A stretch of DNA of 64,000 bases from JAIEOG01 sp964519985 (GTDB taxonomy: Bacteria; Bdellovibrionota; FAC87; UBA2466), in contig CAZFMF010000011.1 in NCBI GenBank assembly GCA_964519985.1, forward strand, positions 27,467 through 91,466. The letters run 5' to 3'. Positions 48,620-56,855 of the stretch are shown piece by piece (positions within the stretch are counted from its first letter, which is position 1; every line of letters begins with the position of its first letter). The notes beneath the pieces are model-generated. The model saw nothing but the letters and a program-made list of their open reading frames with translations. It did not search any database and was not told the DNA's origin. Both the position numbers and the translations under genes were made by a program.

Positions 48620-49614
48620 CGCCCCTGCCCCTTCACGCGCCAGATAAAGAGGCGGGCGATCGCGTTGATGATGAAGGTCACCGCGAAGAGCACTAAGCCG
48701 ATTTCTGCCAGAGCGGAAAGGTGCAGCGCCGTCGTGGCTTCGGCGTACTCATTGGCCACGATGCTGGCCATGGTCTGCGCGGGCGCGAAGAGCGAAGCCG
48801 AAATATCGTTGCGATTGCCGATGACCATCGTCACCGCCATCGTCTCGCCCAGAGCGCGGCCCAAGCCCAAGATCACCGCACCGAACATTCCGGTTTTGGA
48901 AGCCTTGAGCACCGAAAGCCGCATCATCTCCCAACGGGTCGCGCCCAACGCCAGAGCGGCTTCACGGTTCGATCGCGGAATGGCGCGAAAGACTTCGCGG
49001 CAGAGCGAAGAGATGGTCGGGATCACCATGATCGCCAGAATGATTCCCGCCGTCATCATCCCCACGCCGTACGGCGGGCCTTGGAACAACGGGAGAAATC
49101 CAAGCCAGTCGCCAAGCACCGGTTGCACTTGCGTGCGCAACCAAGGGGCCAGCGCGAAAATGCCCCACAGTCCATAGACCACGCTGGGAATCGCCGCCAA
49201 CATCTCAATCAAGAAGCCCACGACCCGCGCGATACGACGGGGCGCCAATTCATTCAGGAAAAGAGCAATGCCGACACTGAGCGGGGTAGCTAAAGCCATG
49301 GCGACCAGCGAAGAGACGACGGTGCCGAAAATGAACGGCAATGCGCCGTACTCGCCACTCACCGGATCCCAAGTCCGTTGCCAGAGAAAGGCCCAACCGA
49401 ATTTAGCGATTGAGGGTTGCGCGGAGGCCCACAGAAAGACCCCGATCATGAGCAACAGGGCCAATACCCCGAGCGCCGAAAGCGACATCAACCAAAAGAA
49501 AACGCGATCGCCCAAATGCCGATCGCGTCGGCCCGGGGCACCGGAGACGCGTTTTGCGGGGACGGGGATAGACCAAGTCTGCATTGTTGCGGTATCTAGG
49601 GTTCCTGCCTTCAT
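48616..49614 (-). CDS. pstC: Phosphate ABC transporter permease PstC
   Basis: A 332-residue inner-membrane permease with six helices, partner of PstA. LPFIFGTVVSSLVAMALATPLSVGIALFLNE and the loop FRAIPRSNREAALALGATRWEMMRLSVLKAS are typical. ATG 49614 has AAGG upstream and is preferred to the inner ATG at 49584. A Pho-box-like direct repeat stands 47-70 bases upstream, so this gene may have its own PhoB-controlled start within the operon. Confidence 0.96.
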   Translation of the reverse strand: MKAGTLDTATMQTWSIPVPAKRVSGAPGRRDRHLGDRVFFWLMSLSALGVLALLLMIGVFLWASAQPSIAKFGWAFLWQRTWDPVSGEYGALPFIFGTVVSSLVAMALATPLSVGIALFLNELAPRRIARVVGFLIEMLAAIPSVVYGLWGIFALAPWLRTQVQPVLGDWLGFLPLFQGPPYGVGMMTAGIILAIMVIPTISSLCREVFRAIPRSNREAALALGATRWEMMRLSVLKASKTGMFGAVILGLGRALGETMAVTMVIGNRNDISASLFAPAQTMASIVANEYAEATTALHLSALAEIGLVLFAVTFIINAIARLFIWRVKGQGR

Positions 49615-49661
49615 TGTTTAGACCTTAATCGGACCAGCATTACCCGAAAGCCCAGCCGTAG

Positions 49662-49681
49662 AACCGTTAGAAAACCGTTAG
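49662..49681 (-). promoter_or_regulatory. Pho-box-like 7-4-7 direct repeat
   Basis: On the minus strand CTAACGGTTTTCTAACGGTT: two CTAACGG units separated by TTTT, an 11-base period. Known PhoB sites are two 7-base half-sites with a 4-base A/T spacer; the bases differ from the enterobacterial CTGTCAT, so this is only a candidate. It lies between pstS and pstC. Confidence 0.4.
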
Positions 49682-49693
49682 GCTTCTTCGCTT

Positions 49694-50707
49694 CTAAGTG
49701 CCCGTTTTAGCAGGGTTTGCCGTGACGACCGTTCCGATCTTCGTTTGAACCTTCGGAACGAGAGCTGTCGGCAGCGGTGCGTAGTGTAGACCTTCGGCAA
49801 ACTTCTGACCGTCCTTCACCGCCCATTTCAGAAAGTCGACGAGCTTGGCGCCCTTCACCGGATCCGGCGATTTCTGCCATACCAGCAAGTAGGTAAAACC
49901 GGAGATCGGATAAGCCTCCTTGCCCGCCGCATCGGTCAACGAGACCCGAAAGTCTTCCGGAATCTTAGTCGCGGCGGCGGCCGCCGAAACGCTTTTCATA
50001 TCCGGAACAATGAACTTGCCGGCGCGGTTTTGTACCGCGGCAAATTCCAAATGATTGCTCTTCGCATAAATCAACTCGACGTATCCAATCGCCCCCGGCG
50101 TCTGCTTCACGAGGCCGGCCACACCTTCATTCCCTTTTCCACCCAAACCGGTCGGCCAATTTACCGAAGTTCCCGACTTGGCCTTCCAGCCTTTCGACGC
50201 TTTGGTCAAATAGTCGGTGAAAATCTGGGTCGTGCCGCTACCGTCCGAGCGGTGCACAACGAGGATCGCCGTATTGGGTAACGCGAGGTTGGCGTTGAGC
50301 GCCTGAATCTTCGCGTCATTCCACTTCGTGATCGTGCCCTGAAAAATCTCGCCGATGACTTCTCCCGAGAGCTGAAGGCCTTTCACGGGGAGGTTGTAAG
50401 TCACGACCACGGCACCCAAGACGGTAGGAATGTGCACCACGGGCTCTTTGACTTCCTTGATCTGTTCGTCGGTCATGGGCGCATCACTCGCGCCGAAATC
50501 CACCGTGCGTTGGCCAAACTGGCGAATACCCCCACCGCTCCCAATGGATTGATAGTTGATCTTCGTATCCGGTTTGATTGTTTGATATTCCGAAAACCAT
50601 TTCGCGTAGAGCGGAGCAGGAAAACTGGCGCCCGCACCATTAATGAGAACGTCGGCCATAGCCGACGAGGCGACAATCAGGGTCAACGCGGTGAATAGAC
50701 GCTTCAT
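49694..50707 (-). CDS. pstS: Periplasmic phosphate-binding protein PstS
   Basis: A 337-residue protein with a signal peptide (MKRLFTALTLIVASSAMA) and the phosphate-binding protein fold. Ligand-contacting segments are GAGASFPAPLYAKW, SIGSGGGIRQF, DFGASDAPMTDEQI and HRSDGSGTTQIFTDYL. It captures phosphate for PstCAB. GGAGG stands seven bases before the ATG, and a GC hairpin (50725-50744) precedes it, between phoX and pstS. Confidence 0.97.
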   Translation of the reverse strand: MKRLFTALTLIVASSAMADVLINGAGASFPAPLYAKWFSEYQTIKPDTKINYQSIGSGGGIRQFGQRTVDFGASDAPMTDEQIKEVKEPVVHIPTVLGAVVVTYNLPVKGLQLSGEVIGEIFQGTITKWNDAKIQALNANLALPNTAILVVHRSDGSGTTQIFTDYLTKASKGWKAKSGTSVNWPTGLGGKGNEGVAGLVKQTPGAIGYVELIYAKSNHLEFAAVQNRAGKFIVPDMKSVSAAAAATKIPEDFRVSLTDAAGKEAYPISGFTYLLVWQKSPDPVKGAKLVDFLKWAVKDGQKFAEGLHYAPLPTALVPKVQTKIGTVVTANPAKTGT

Positions 50708-50724
50708 GAACAGTCCTCCGGATT

Positions 50725-50744
50725 GCTGGGGGGTTTACCCCAGC
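50725..50744 (-). terminator. Hairpin between phoX and pstS
   Basis: GCTGGGG and CCCCAGC arms around a six-base loop, directly upstream of the pstS ribosome site. There is no U-tract, so an attenuator or mRNA-stability element that lets pstS differ from phoX in level is as likely as a terminator. Confidence 0.4.
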
Positions 50745-50778
50745 CCCGGTAGCTTGTCGTGTTAGGAGTTCATTGGTT

Positions 50779-52392
50779 TCAAAACCCGGTAATCGCCACG
50801 ACGGCTGGCTTCGGCAGTCCTTTTCCACTCGGCCAGCGGCTAGTGGGCTGGTTGAGGTCGGTCGTTTCCTCCCCCGGGTGCTGCACACTTAAGAAGAGGG
50901 TGTCGAAATTTTCGTTGAACCATGGCCCGGTCAGCTCACATTCCACCGGACCGGAAGCAAACTGATGCGCCGTGCCCGCAGCCACTCCCACGGTCGGCAC
51001 CATGAAGAGCCCGTTGTTACCAAAACTATCGTAAATCCCCTTCCCGATCGCATAGCTGGAGATATCGGTGCCGACCCATAGGTTTCCCTTGGCATCAAAC
51101 GCTAGATTGTCCGGCGCGGCCAAGCCACTCTGCGGTCCCCCCGCCAAAAAGATTTCGTAACGAAACGACGTGGCCTCGGCATCGTCGTTCTTTTCCACCA
51201 GGCGAACGATTTGGCCGTACGCATTGCCGTGAGTCGTATTGTTCGTCAGCGCCACATAGACACTTCCGTCGATCGGATTCACTTCGCAGTCCTCCGGTCG
51301 ATCGATCGGTGTCGCACCCGCGGCCTTGGCCGCCTCGCGCGTGCGCATCGCGACATCGGCGGGCGACTTAAATCCGGCCGTTTTCAGGGCGGGTGTGCGT
51401 TGCGGATCGAGAGGAATCCAGATCCCCTTCATAAAATCCGCGGCGTAGAGCGTGCCCTTTTCCAAGAGCCCGCTGCGCGCGGCGCGGGAAGCTTTCGGAT
51501 CGTATTTTTCCGCGCTCACAAATTTGTAGAGATACTGATCGTTGGCGTCATCGCCCATGTACACGACCAAATGGCCATTCTGACCCAATCGCAAAGATGC
51601 GTTCTCGTGCGCGAACCGCCCCAAGGCCGTGTGCTTCTTGGGCGGTAACTCGCCAAAGGGATCCACTTCGATAATCCAACCAAATTCATCTTCCCGAATC
51701 GCCATCTCCGGAACGGCACCCCAATTTAGCGCGGGAAACATCGGGGCATTGAAGAGATGGTAATTTTCTTCACCGCTCAGAGCCGTGCTCCAGAGCGTGC
51801 GCCCGCCCGAACAATTCGCGAGCGTCCCTTTCATTCTCGGTTTCACGGCGGCGACGGGACCGGTTACGTGAAACTCCGGATAGTCGGCCGTAAAGCGTCG
51901 CGTATTTTTGGAACCAAGAATGTGCTTCCACTTTCCCGCTTCGCGTTTCACTTCGATCACCGAACCGCCTACACACTGGTGTTCTTGACGCAACATTTCC
52001 GGCGTACGCTTCTCCCCTTTCGGAACGCCGGAGACCAACATCGGACTGAGATATTCGTGATTCACCCAGAGCAGTCCATGGTGGGGCTCGTTGCCACCCC
52101 GCAAAGCATTCATTGGAAAATAGGCGAGGAAGTCATTGTCGTAGCCAAACGTTTCCGGACCCATGGGTCCCGAAGTCCCCAATGGATCCCCGTAAGAAGC
52201 GACGAGGTCGTAACGGTAACCCGCCGGCAGGATCAGGCGATCCGCGCCACTCGGTTCCACGGATTTGAACTTAGGTCCGGGGGATTTCCCCTTTCGACTC
52301 GCGGGAAAAAGAGCGGCGTCCGCGGAGAAGGCCCGCATCATCGAATACGTTCCGGTTCCCAGATAAATCAGAAACTTTCGGCGTGAGATCAT
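50779..52392 (-). CDS. phoX: PhoX-family alkaline phosphatase (DUF839)
   Basis: A 537-residue protein with a twin-arginine-type leader (MISRRKFLIYLGTG). Regions typical of PhoX/DUF839 are LPAGYRYDLVASYGDP, GLLWVNHEYLSP, RPEDCEVNPIDGSVYVALTNNT, APDNLAFDAKGNLWVGTD and DTLFLSVQHPGEET. PhoX enzymes are Ca/Fe-dependent phosphomonoesterases exported folded to the periplasm, where they release phosphate from organic esters under starvation. Its position directly upstream of pstSCAB-phoUB supports this role. Eleven bases separate it from the alpha/beta hydrolase gene. Confidence 0.88.
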   Translation of the reverse strand: MISRRKFLIYLGTGTYSMMRAFSADAALFPASRKGKSPGPKFKSVEPSGADRLILPAGYRYDLVASYGDPLGTSGPMGPETFGYDNDFLAYFPMNALRGGNEPHHGLLWVNHEYLSPMLVSGVPKGEKRTPEMLRQEHQCVGGSVIEVKREAGKWKHILGSKNTRRFTADYPEFHVTGPVAAVKPRMKGTLANCSGGRTLWSTALSGEENYHLFNAPMFPALNWGAVPEMAIREDEFGWIIEVDPFGELPPKKHTALGRFAHENASLRLGQNGHLVVYMGDDANDQYLYKFVSAEKYDPKASRAARSGLLEKGTLYAADFMKGIWIPLDPQRTPALKTAGFKSPADVAMRTREAAKAAGATPIDRPEDCEVNPIDGSVYVALTNNTTHGNAYGQIVRLVEKNDDAEATSFRYEIFLAGGPQSGLAAPDNLAFDAKGNLWVGTDISSYAIGKGIYDSFGNNGLFMVPTVGVAAGTAHQFASGPVECELTGPWFNENFDTLFLSVQHPGEETTDLNQPTSRWPSGKGLPKPAVVAITGF

Positions 52393-52403
52393 GAACGCCG
52401 AAA

Positions 52404-53216
52404 TTAACGGGGGGCTTTTTGCTTGTCAGGTTTTATTTCTATTTGAAGGGTGGCGAGCCATTCGTCGATCACGCGCAGTGTCCATTGCGGATCATCTAAC
52501 GTGAGATCGTGTCCGGCCCAAGCGTGGCGGCGCAGGGGCACTTTCCACGCGTCGGCAATGGCTTTCGAGCAATCAGGATGCACGAGAAGATCCCCGAGAC
52601 TATTCAAAAGCAAAACGGGTTGGGTGGGTTTAGCTTTTGTGTCCACCGTCGAGAGCGCCGCCACCATTTGGCGAAAGGCATTGAGTTTGCTGACCGGACG
52701 CTTTTTCTGGATCTCGGCCCGCTTGCGCAACATGCCTTCGTCCCAATCGCGCTGCTGGCTCGTGAGATCCAGGATGCGACGTTCCCGCGATTTGGCATCG
52801 CGATCGAGAAACAGGCGAAGCAAAGTTCCGTAAGCGCTCGGAGACATGCGGTGAAAAAACGGACTGAACCCCCGCAAGCTCGTGTTCACCAAGACGGCGC
52901 CCGCGACTTCGTCGGGGTATCGGTGCATCCACTGCAACGTGACCATCGCGCCGAGGGAGAGCGCGAAAACAAACGGCGGCTTGCCGCCGGCATCACGGTT
53001 CTTCCACTGTTCCCGTACAAAGTCTAAGAGGCCATTGAGCGACGTGGGAGTCGCGGAGTCAAAAAACTCGCCGTTGCCGGGCAAGTCAATCGGGTGGACG
53101 GAGACGCCGGGAAACTTGCGCTGAAAGGCCGCGGGGAAATCCTCCCAATGGCCGGCCTCGCGCGAGAGCCCCCGCAAGAAAATCCAGTTTTGCTTGGAAC
53201 CGCGATCAGGGGGCAT
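52404..53216 (-). CDS. Alpha/beta-hydrolase
   Basis: A 270-residue alpha/beta-hydrolase fold enzyme with no export signal. The nucleophile elbow is S87 in ALSLGAMV, the oxyanion region HPIDLPGNGE, the probable acid Asp in SLGDLLVHPDCS and the His in WAGHDLTLDDP. It could be an esterase, lipase or thioesterase; the substrate is not evident. It overlaps the peptidase gene upstream by 11 bases and precedes phoX by 11, so it is probably co-expressed with the phosphate genes. Confidence 0.8.
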   Translation of the reverse strand: MPPDRGSKQNWIFLRGLSREAGHWEDFPAAFQRKFPGVSVHPIDLPGNGEFFDSATPTSLNGLLDFVREQWKNRDAGGKPPFVFALSLGAMVTLQWMHRYPDEVAGAVLVNTSLRGFSPFFHRMSPSAYGTLLRLFLDRDAKSRERRILDLTSQQRDWDEGMLRKRAEIQKKRPVSKLNAFRQMVAALSTVDTKAKPTQPVLLLNSLGDLLVHPDCSKAIADAWKVPLRRHAWAGHDLTLDDPQWTLRVIDEWLATLQIEIKPDKQKAPR

Positions 53217-54240
53217 GCCAAAGCTCCAACGCCCGACGTTTCAACGGATCTTTCTTCTCCTTCGGAAGCCCGATCCACTCATGGGAGGATATTACCGCGC
53301 GATGGAGAAAATCCAGGAAAAGCAGATGCCGTCGCAATGTCCTTTGAAGACGGTGGGGCTGCATGGGGTTGAATGCGCCCAAGACGGAGAAAACCTGCCG
53401 CAAATCCTTCTTGGCCCAAACCCAAGAACCCATCTCGAGGGTGAGTGGGATGAAGGTATTGCCCTTCTCGTTTTTTTTGTTCTCGTCGTAGAGGTAGTCC
53501 CAGAGATCGCCGTGGGCCATGTACTGTTTGGATTGCGGCTCGACGACATAAACGTGGTTGGGGTAGGTCCGATCGAGCATTTCCTTCAGTGCGAAAACTT
53601 CGGCGATGTGGGGAAAAGGCTTTTTAGTTCGAGCATAGGGGAACCAAACGCGATCCCGCGTTCCGAAACCCGAATGGACATCGACGGCGAGTGAAATCTT
53701 GGCCGGAAACAATTCGTTGCGGACCAATTCGCAGACGGCGTTGGCCTCGGCTTCCATCGGCGCCCCCGCCGGGCCTCGGTACCACGGCAGCTTGGGCGAA
53801 ATCCGGTGCCCGCTAAATAGCGCCATGGCGGGAATTTTTTCCGCGTGCACGGGCGCATTGCGCATCAGATCCACTCCATTCGGATTAGACCGGCTCATGA
53901 GATACATCCCGCCCGGGTTCACGAGCGGGAAAAACACCAAACGGGATTTTTCCAAAAGCGCCGTAATCGCCGTATCCCAACGCATCAGTTCCGAAACCGT
54001 GCGCAAGTAGGAGAGCAGCACCTGAGTGCCGATACGCTCCAAGCCGTGGACCCCGCCGAACAGCGCCAAGGTCGGCGCCTCCGGGTTCATGGAACCCATC
54101 GTGACGGAATAGAGTGGGAACGAGAGTTCTTGATAGTGGATATTGCCGAGAGTTTTCACCCGGGCGCGCGGCCCAATATCTTCCAGGAGCCGCTCGAGCT
54201 CGATCAGCTCGGGCAAACGACTCATCAAGGCGGGTTTCAC
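53206..54240 (-). CDS. M14-family zinc carboxypeptidase-like protein
   Basis: A 344-residue protein with the M14 fold: zinc site H and E in LFGGVHGLERIG, substrate-carboxylate region FPLVNPGGMYLMSRSNPNGVDLMRN, a third zinc His in AVDVHSGFG, and the catalytic Glu likely in LTLEMGSWVW. There is no signal peptide, so cytoplasmic action is likely. M14 members of this type cleave terminal or modified residues from peptides, including peptidoglycan peptides or polyglutamate. It is the first gene of a unit leading to the hydrolase, phoX and pst genes. Why a peptidase is linked to phosphate genes is unclear. Confidence 0.85.
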   Translation of the reverse strand: MKPALMSRLPELIELERLLEDIGPRARVKTLGNIHYQELSFPLYSVTMGSMNPEAPTLALFGGVHGLERIGTQVLLSYLRTVSELMRWDTAITALLEKSRLVFFPLVNPGGMYLMSRSNPNGVDLMRNAPVHAEKIPAMALFSGHRISPKLPWYRGPAGAPMEAEANAVCELVRNELFPAKISLAVDVHSGFGTRDRVWFPYARTKKPFPHIAEVFALKEMLDRTYPNHVYVVEPQSKQYMAHGDLWDYLYDENKKNEKGNTFIPLTLEMGSWVWAKKDLRQVFSVLGAFNPMQPHRLQRTLRRHLLFLDFLHRAVISSHEWIGLPKEKKDPLKRRALELWHAP

Positions 54241-54316
54241 GTAGGCGTCCCTCTCAGACGACGGACGAAATTCGCCCGCCTTCCCTATTGCCTATCGGCG
54301 CGATGCGTCAGAAACT

Positions 54317-55162
54317 TTAGGCGGTCGGTTCGGATGCCTGGTAGCGGCGCTCGAAGAGGGGCGTCAGCTTATCCATTTTCAGTACGGTGAACAAATCGAC
54401 GCACCGGAACGCCGAGTCCAAGGCCGGCTCTCCGAAGACCTTTGCGCCGGCGCGCAGATAGGAGTTCAAGAGCGGCGGAATCAGGGATTTCCCCTGCTCT
54501 ACACCTTCCGCTTGGCCCGTGGCGCGCTGCCAACCCGGCATGCGGTAATTCTCGACCGGACCAATCCCAAAGTCGGAAGACAAGAAATCCTTCGAACCCA
54601 GATACTGATAGATGGTCTGCACTTCGGCGACGTCCATGCTACGAATGCTGGCGCAACCAAACAAAAATGCCGCGCCGCTCTGCTGGATGTACTGCACTAG
54701 ACCGCGCCACAAGAGCGCAATGACCACGCCGTCGCGATAGTCTTTGTGGATGCAAGCGCGACTGAGTTCCAGCTTCACACCCGGCTCGGTCAAGAACTGG
54801 TCGATGTCGAATTCCGAGGCGGTATAAAAGTTATTGGCAAATTTCGAGCAGATGAGCCGGTACGTTCCCACAATCTTGCCCAGCTCGCGATCCACGATGA
54901 CCAGATGATCCCCGAGCGGGTCATAGCGGTCGAAATCCATCGCCAGCGGCAGCTTTTGGCCGATGAACTCTTTGTGGAAAACTTCGTGGCGCAGGCGGAG
55001 CACCTGTTCCAATTCGCTCCAGTTCTCCACCGTCTTGACCGTGAAGTTTCCCTTATCGAACTGAATCCGAATCTTCGGCTGAAAAGCCCGCAAAAACCGG
55101 TGCACCGCGAGGTAGCTGGTGTACTGCGTGACCATCGTTTTGATTTTCGGCATACGCTTCAT
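54317..55162 (-). CDS. GNAT-type N-acyltransferase (OlsB/FeeM-like)
   Basis: A 281-residue acyltransferase. Its core (VKTVENWSELEQVLRLRHEVFHKEFIG, DHLVIVDRELGKIVGTYRLICS, KLELSRACIHKDYRDGVVIALLWRGLVQYI) matches the hemolysin-like/PF13444 branch of GNAT enzymes that use acyl-ACP. Members include OlsB (ornithine lipid synthesis) and FeeM (N-acyl amino acids). Ornithine lipids replace phospholipids when phosphate is short, which fits the adjacent Pho genes. ATG 55162 follows GGAGG at loose spacing; TTG 55222 is an alternative. Confidence 0.78.
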   Translation of the reverse strand: MKRMPKIKTMVTQYTSYLAVHRFLRAFQPKIRIQFDKGNFTVKTVENWSELEQVLRLRHEVFHKEFIGQKLPLAMDFDRYDPLGDHLVIVDRELGKIVGTYRLICSKFANNFYTASEFDIDQFLTEPGVKLELSRACIHKDYRDGVVIALLWRGLVQYIQQSGAAFLFGCASIRSMDVAEVQTIYQYLGSKDFLSSDFGIGPVENYRMPGWQRATGQAEGVEQGKSLIPPLLNSYLRAGAKVFGEPALDSAFRCVDLFTVLKMDKLTPLFERRYQASEPTA

Positions 55163-55298
55163 GGGTTCGATGGGATCCTCCCTATTCCTTACTTCTATCA
55201 GACCGTCCCGGGAGGGAACCAAACTTTTTTTGTTATATTTCGGTCACGGGGGAAGTGAGCTAACCGCGTCAAAGGGCTCGCTTTTTTGAAGTCCCCCG

Positions 55299-56855
55299 TT
55301 GCCATTATCGGAAAAAACCGAGAAAAAACTAAGATTGGCCAAATGGAAAGCAAAACGCCTCGCTATCATCGATCTCGGGACGAACTCCGTCCGTTTTGAC
55401 GTCGTGGAAACCCATCCGCGCGACAAGCCCCGGATGCTGCACCGCGAAAAGCTTATGGTGCGTTTGGGCGAGAATGTTTTCCTGTCCGGGAAGCTAGATT
55501 CCCGTGCGGCGCGTCGCACCCTCCAAGCCCTTTCCAGTTTTAAACGGCGCGCCGACGAATTGAAGGTCGATAAAATTGTCGCCTTCGCGACGAGCGCCTT
55601 GCGCGACGCAGCGGACGCCGAGCCCTTCATCCAAAAGGTGCGACGGAACCTCGGCATTGAAGTTCATATTATCTCCGGCAAAGAAGAAGCCGCGCTCATC
55701 GCCGAAGGCATTCTCACCCGCGAGAAGCACCCTAAGGGATGCTTCGCCCTCATCGACATCGGCGGAGGGAGCACCGAGATCAGCGTCTGCCGCGACTCCA
55801 AAGTTCTCGCGTGCGAAAGTTTTCCACTTGGCGTCGCGCGCCTCCAGCAGATTTTCTTGCGCGCCATTCCGCCCGAACAGGGCAAGGACGCGATCAAACA
55901 CCTGCGGGGCCACATCCGCACAATCCTGCGCGCCACGATCAAGCACGAGGACTGGCCAAAGGCGAAGCACGTGATTGGCTCGAGCGGAACCGTCCGCGCG
56001 CTGGCGCGCATGAGCCGGCGCAACGTGGGCAAAGACATCACGCCCAAGTGGTTGGAAAAACTGATCCGCACTATCTCCCCGCTGGAACTCGAAGACATCC
56101 GCGCCTTGCCCGGAATGGATCCCAAACGCGCGGACTTAATGTTGGCCGGAACCCTAGTCCTCGACGAATGCATGCGCATTCTCGGGGCGGCCACCGCTTC
56201 CGCCACCGAGTTTTCGCTGCGGGATGGGATTCTCGACCAAGAATTGCGTTTTCTCGAGCCCACCCGATCAAAAAAGCGCTGGGACGTGGAGCCCTTCCTC
56301 GAAAAGGCCAAGCGCTTTGGCGAAGAGCCCCTGCATTTGCGTTGGCTGGTGAATTCCTCGCAGCACTTGTTTCGGCGCTTGCGCCCCGTCCACCGGCTCG
56401 ATGATCGGTACTTCTCTTATCTGGCGCTGGCGGTGATGTTCCGCAACTCGGGCCGCAGCATTTCGCCCACTAGCTACGAAGTGCATTCCGGCTACGTGGT
56501 GCAACACGCCGAACTCCCCCTGGCCGAAAGCTGGGAAACGGAATTTGTCACTCAGCTCTGCCTTTTGCACAGTCATGCCAAAGGCAACTTGGATAAGCTG
56601 CCGTTCCAAAGTGGCGAGTGGAAATCCAAGGGTCCAGCCTTTGCGAAGCTGCTTGCGATTTTACGTCTCATCGACGCGTTGGATTCGGCCTTTCCGAAAC
56701 GGGTGGAAGCGGAACGCGTCGAAATTCGTCGTTCCCAAGTGCGGTTCTGGCTCTCCCGGGGCGATTCCACCGAACTCGCGCTACTGCGCCTTCAACAAAA
56801 GAAGGCACTTTTCGAGAAGGTTTTCCGCCGACAGCTTATTGTCCAGTCCCGCTAG
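55299..56855 (+). CDS. ppx: Exopolyphosphatase / Ppx-GppA phosphatase
   Basis: A 518-residue protein: two actin-like lobes with the phosphate-binding loops AIIDLGTNSVRFDVVE and CFALIDIGGGSTEIS, FATSALRDAADAEPF, and IGSSGTVRALARM, followed by a C-terminal HD-like helical domain (about 325-518). It hydrolyses polyphosphate chains or converts pppGpp to ppGpp. The presence of ppk nearby favours polyphosphate. No ATG lies near the N-terminus; TTG 55299 is a tentative start. Its stop region overlaps the convergent ATP-grasp gene by 20 bases. Confidence 0.88.
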   Translation: MPLSEKTEKKLRLAKWKAKRLAIIDLGTNSVRFDVVETHPRDKPRMLHREKLMVRLGENVFLSGKLDSRAARRTLQALSSFKRRADELKVDKIVAFATSALRDAADAEPFIQKVRRNLGIEVHIISGKEEAALIAEGILTREKHPKGCFALIDIGGGSTEISVCRDSKVLACESFPLGVARLQQIFLRAIPPEQGKDAIKHLRGHIRTILRATIKHEDWPKAKHVIGSSGTVRALARMSRRNVGKDITPKWLEKLIRTISPLELEDIRALPGMDPKRADLMLAGTLVLDECMRILGAATASATEFSLRDGILDQELRFLEPTRSKKRWDVEPFLEKAKRFGEEPLHLRWLVNSSQHLFRRLRPVHRLDDRYFSYLALAVMFRNSGRSISPTSYEVHSGYVVQHAELPLAESWETEFVTQLCLLHSHAKGNLDKLPFQSGEWKSKGPAFAKLLAILRLIDALDSAFPKRVEAERVEIRRSQVRFWLSRGDSTELALLRLQQKKALFEKVFRRQLIVQSR

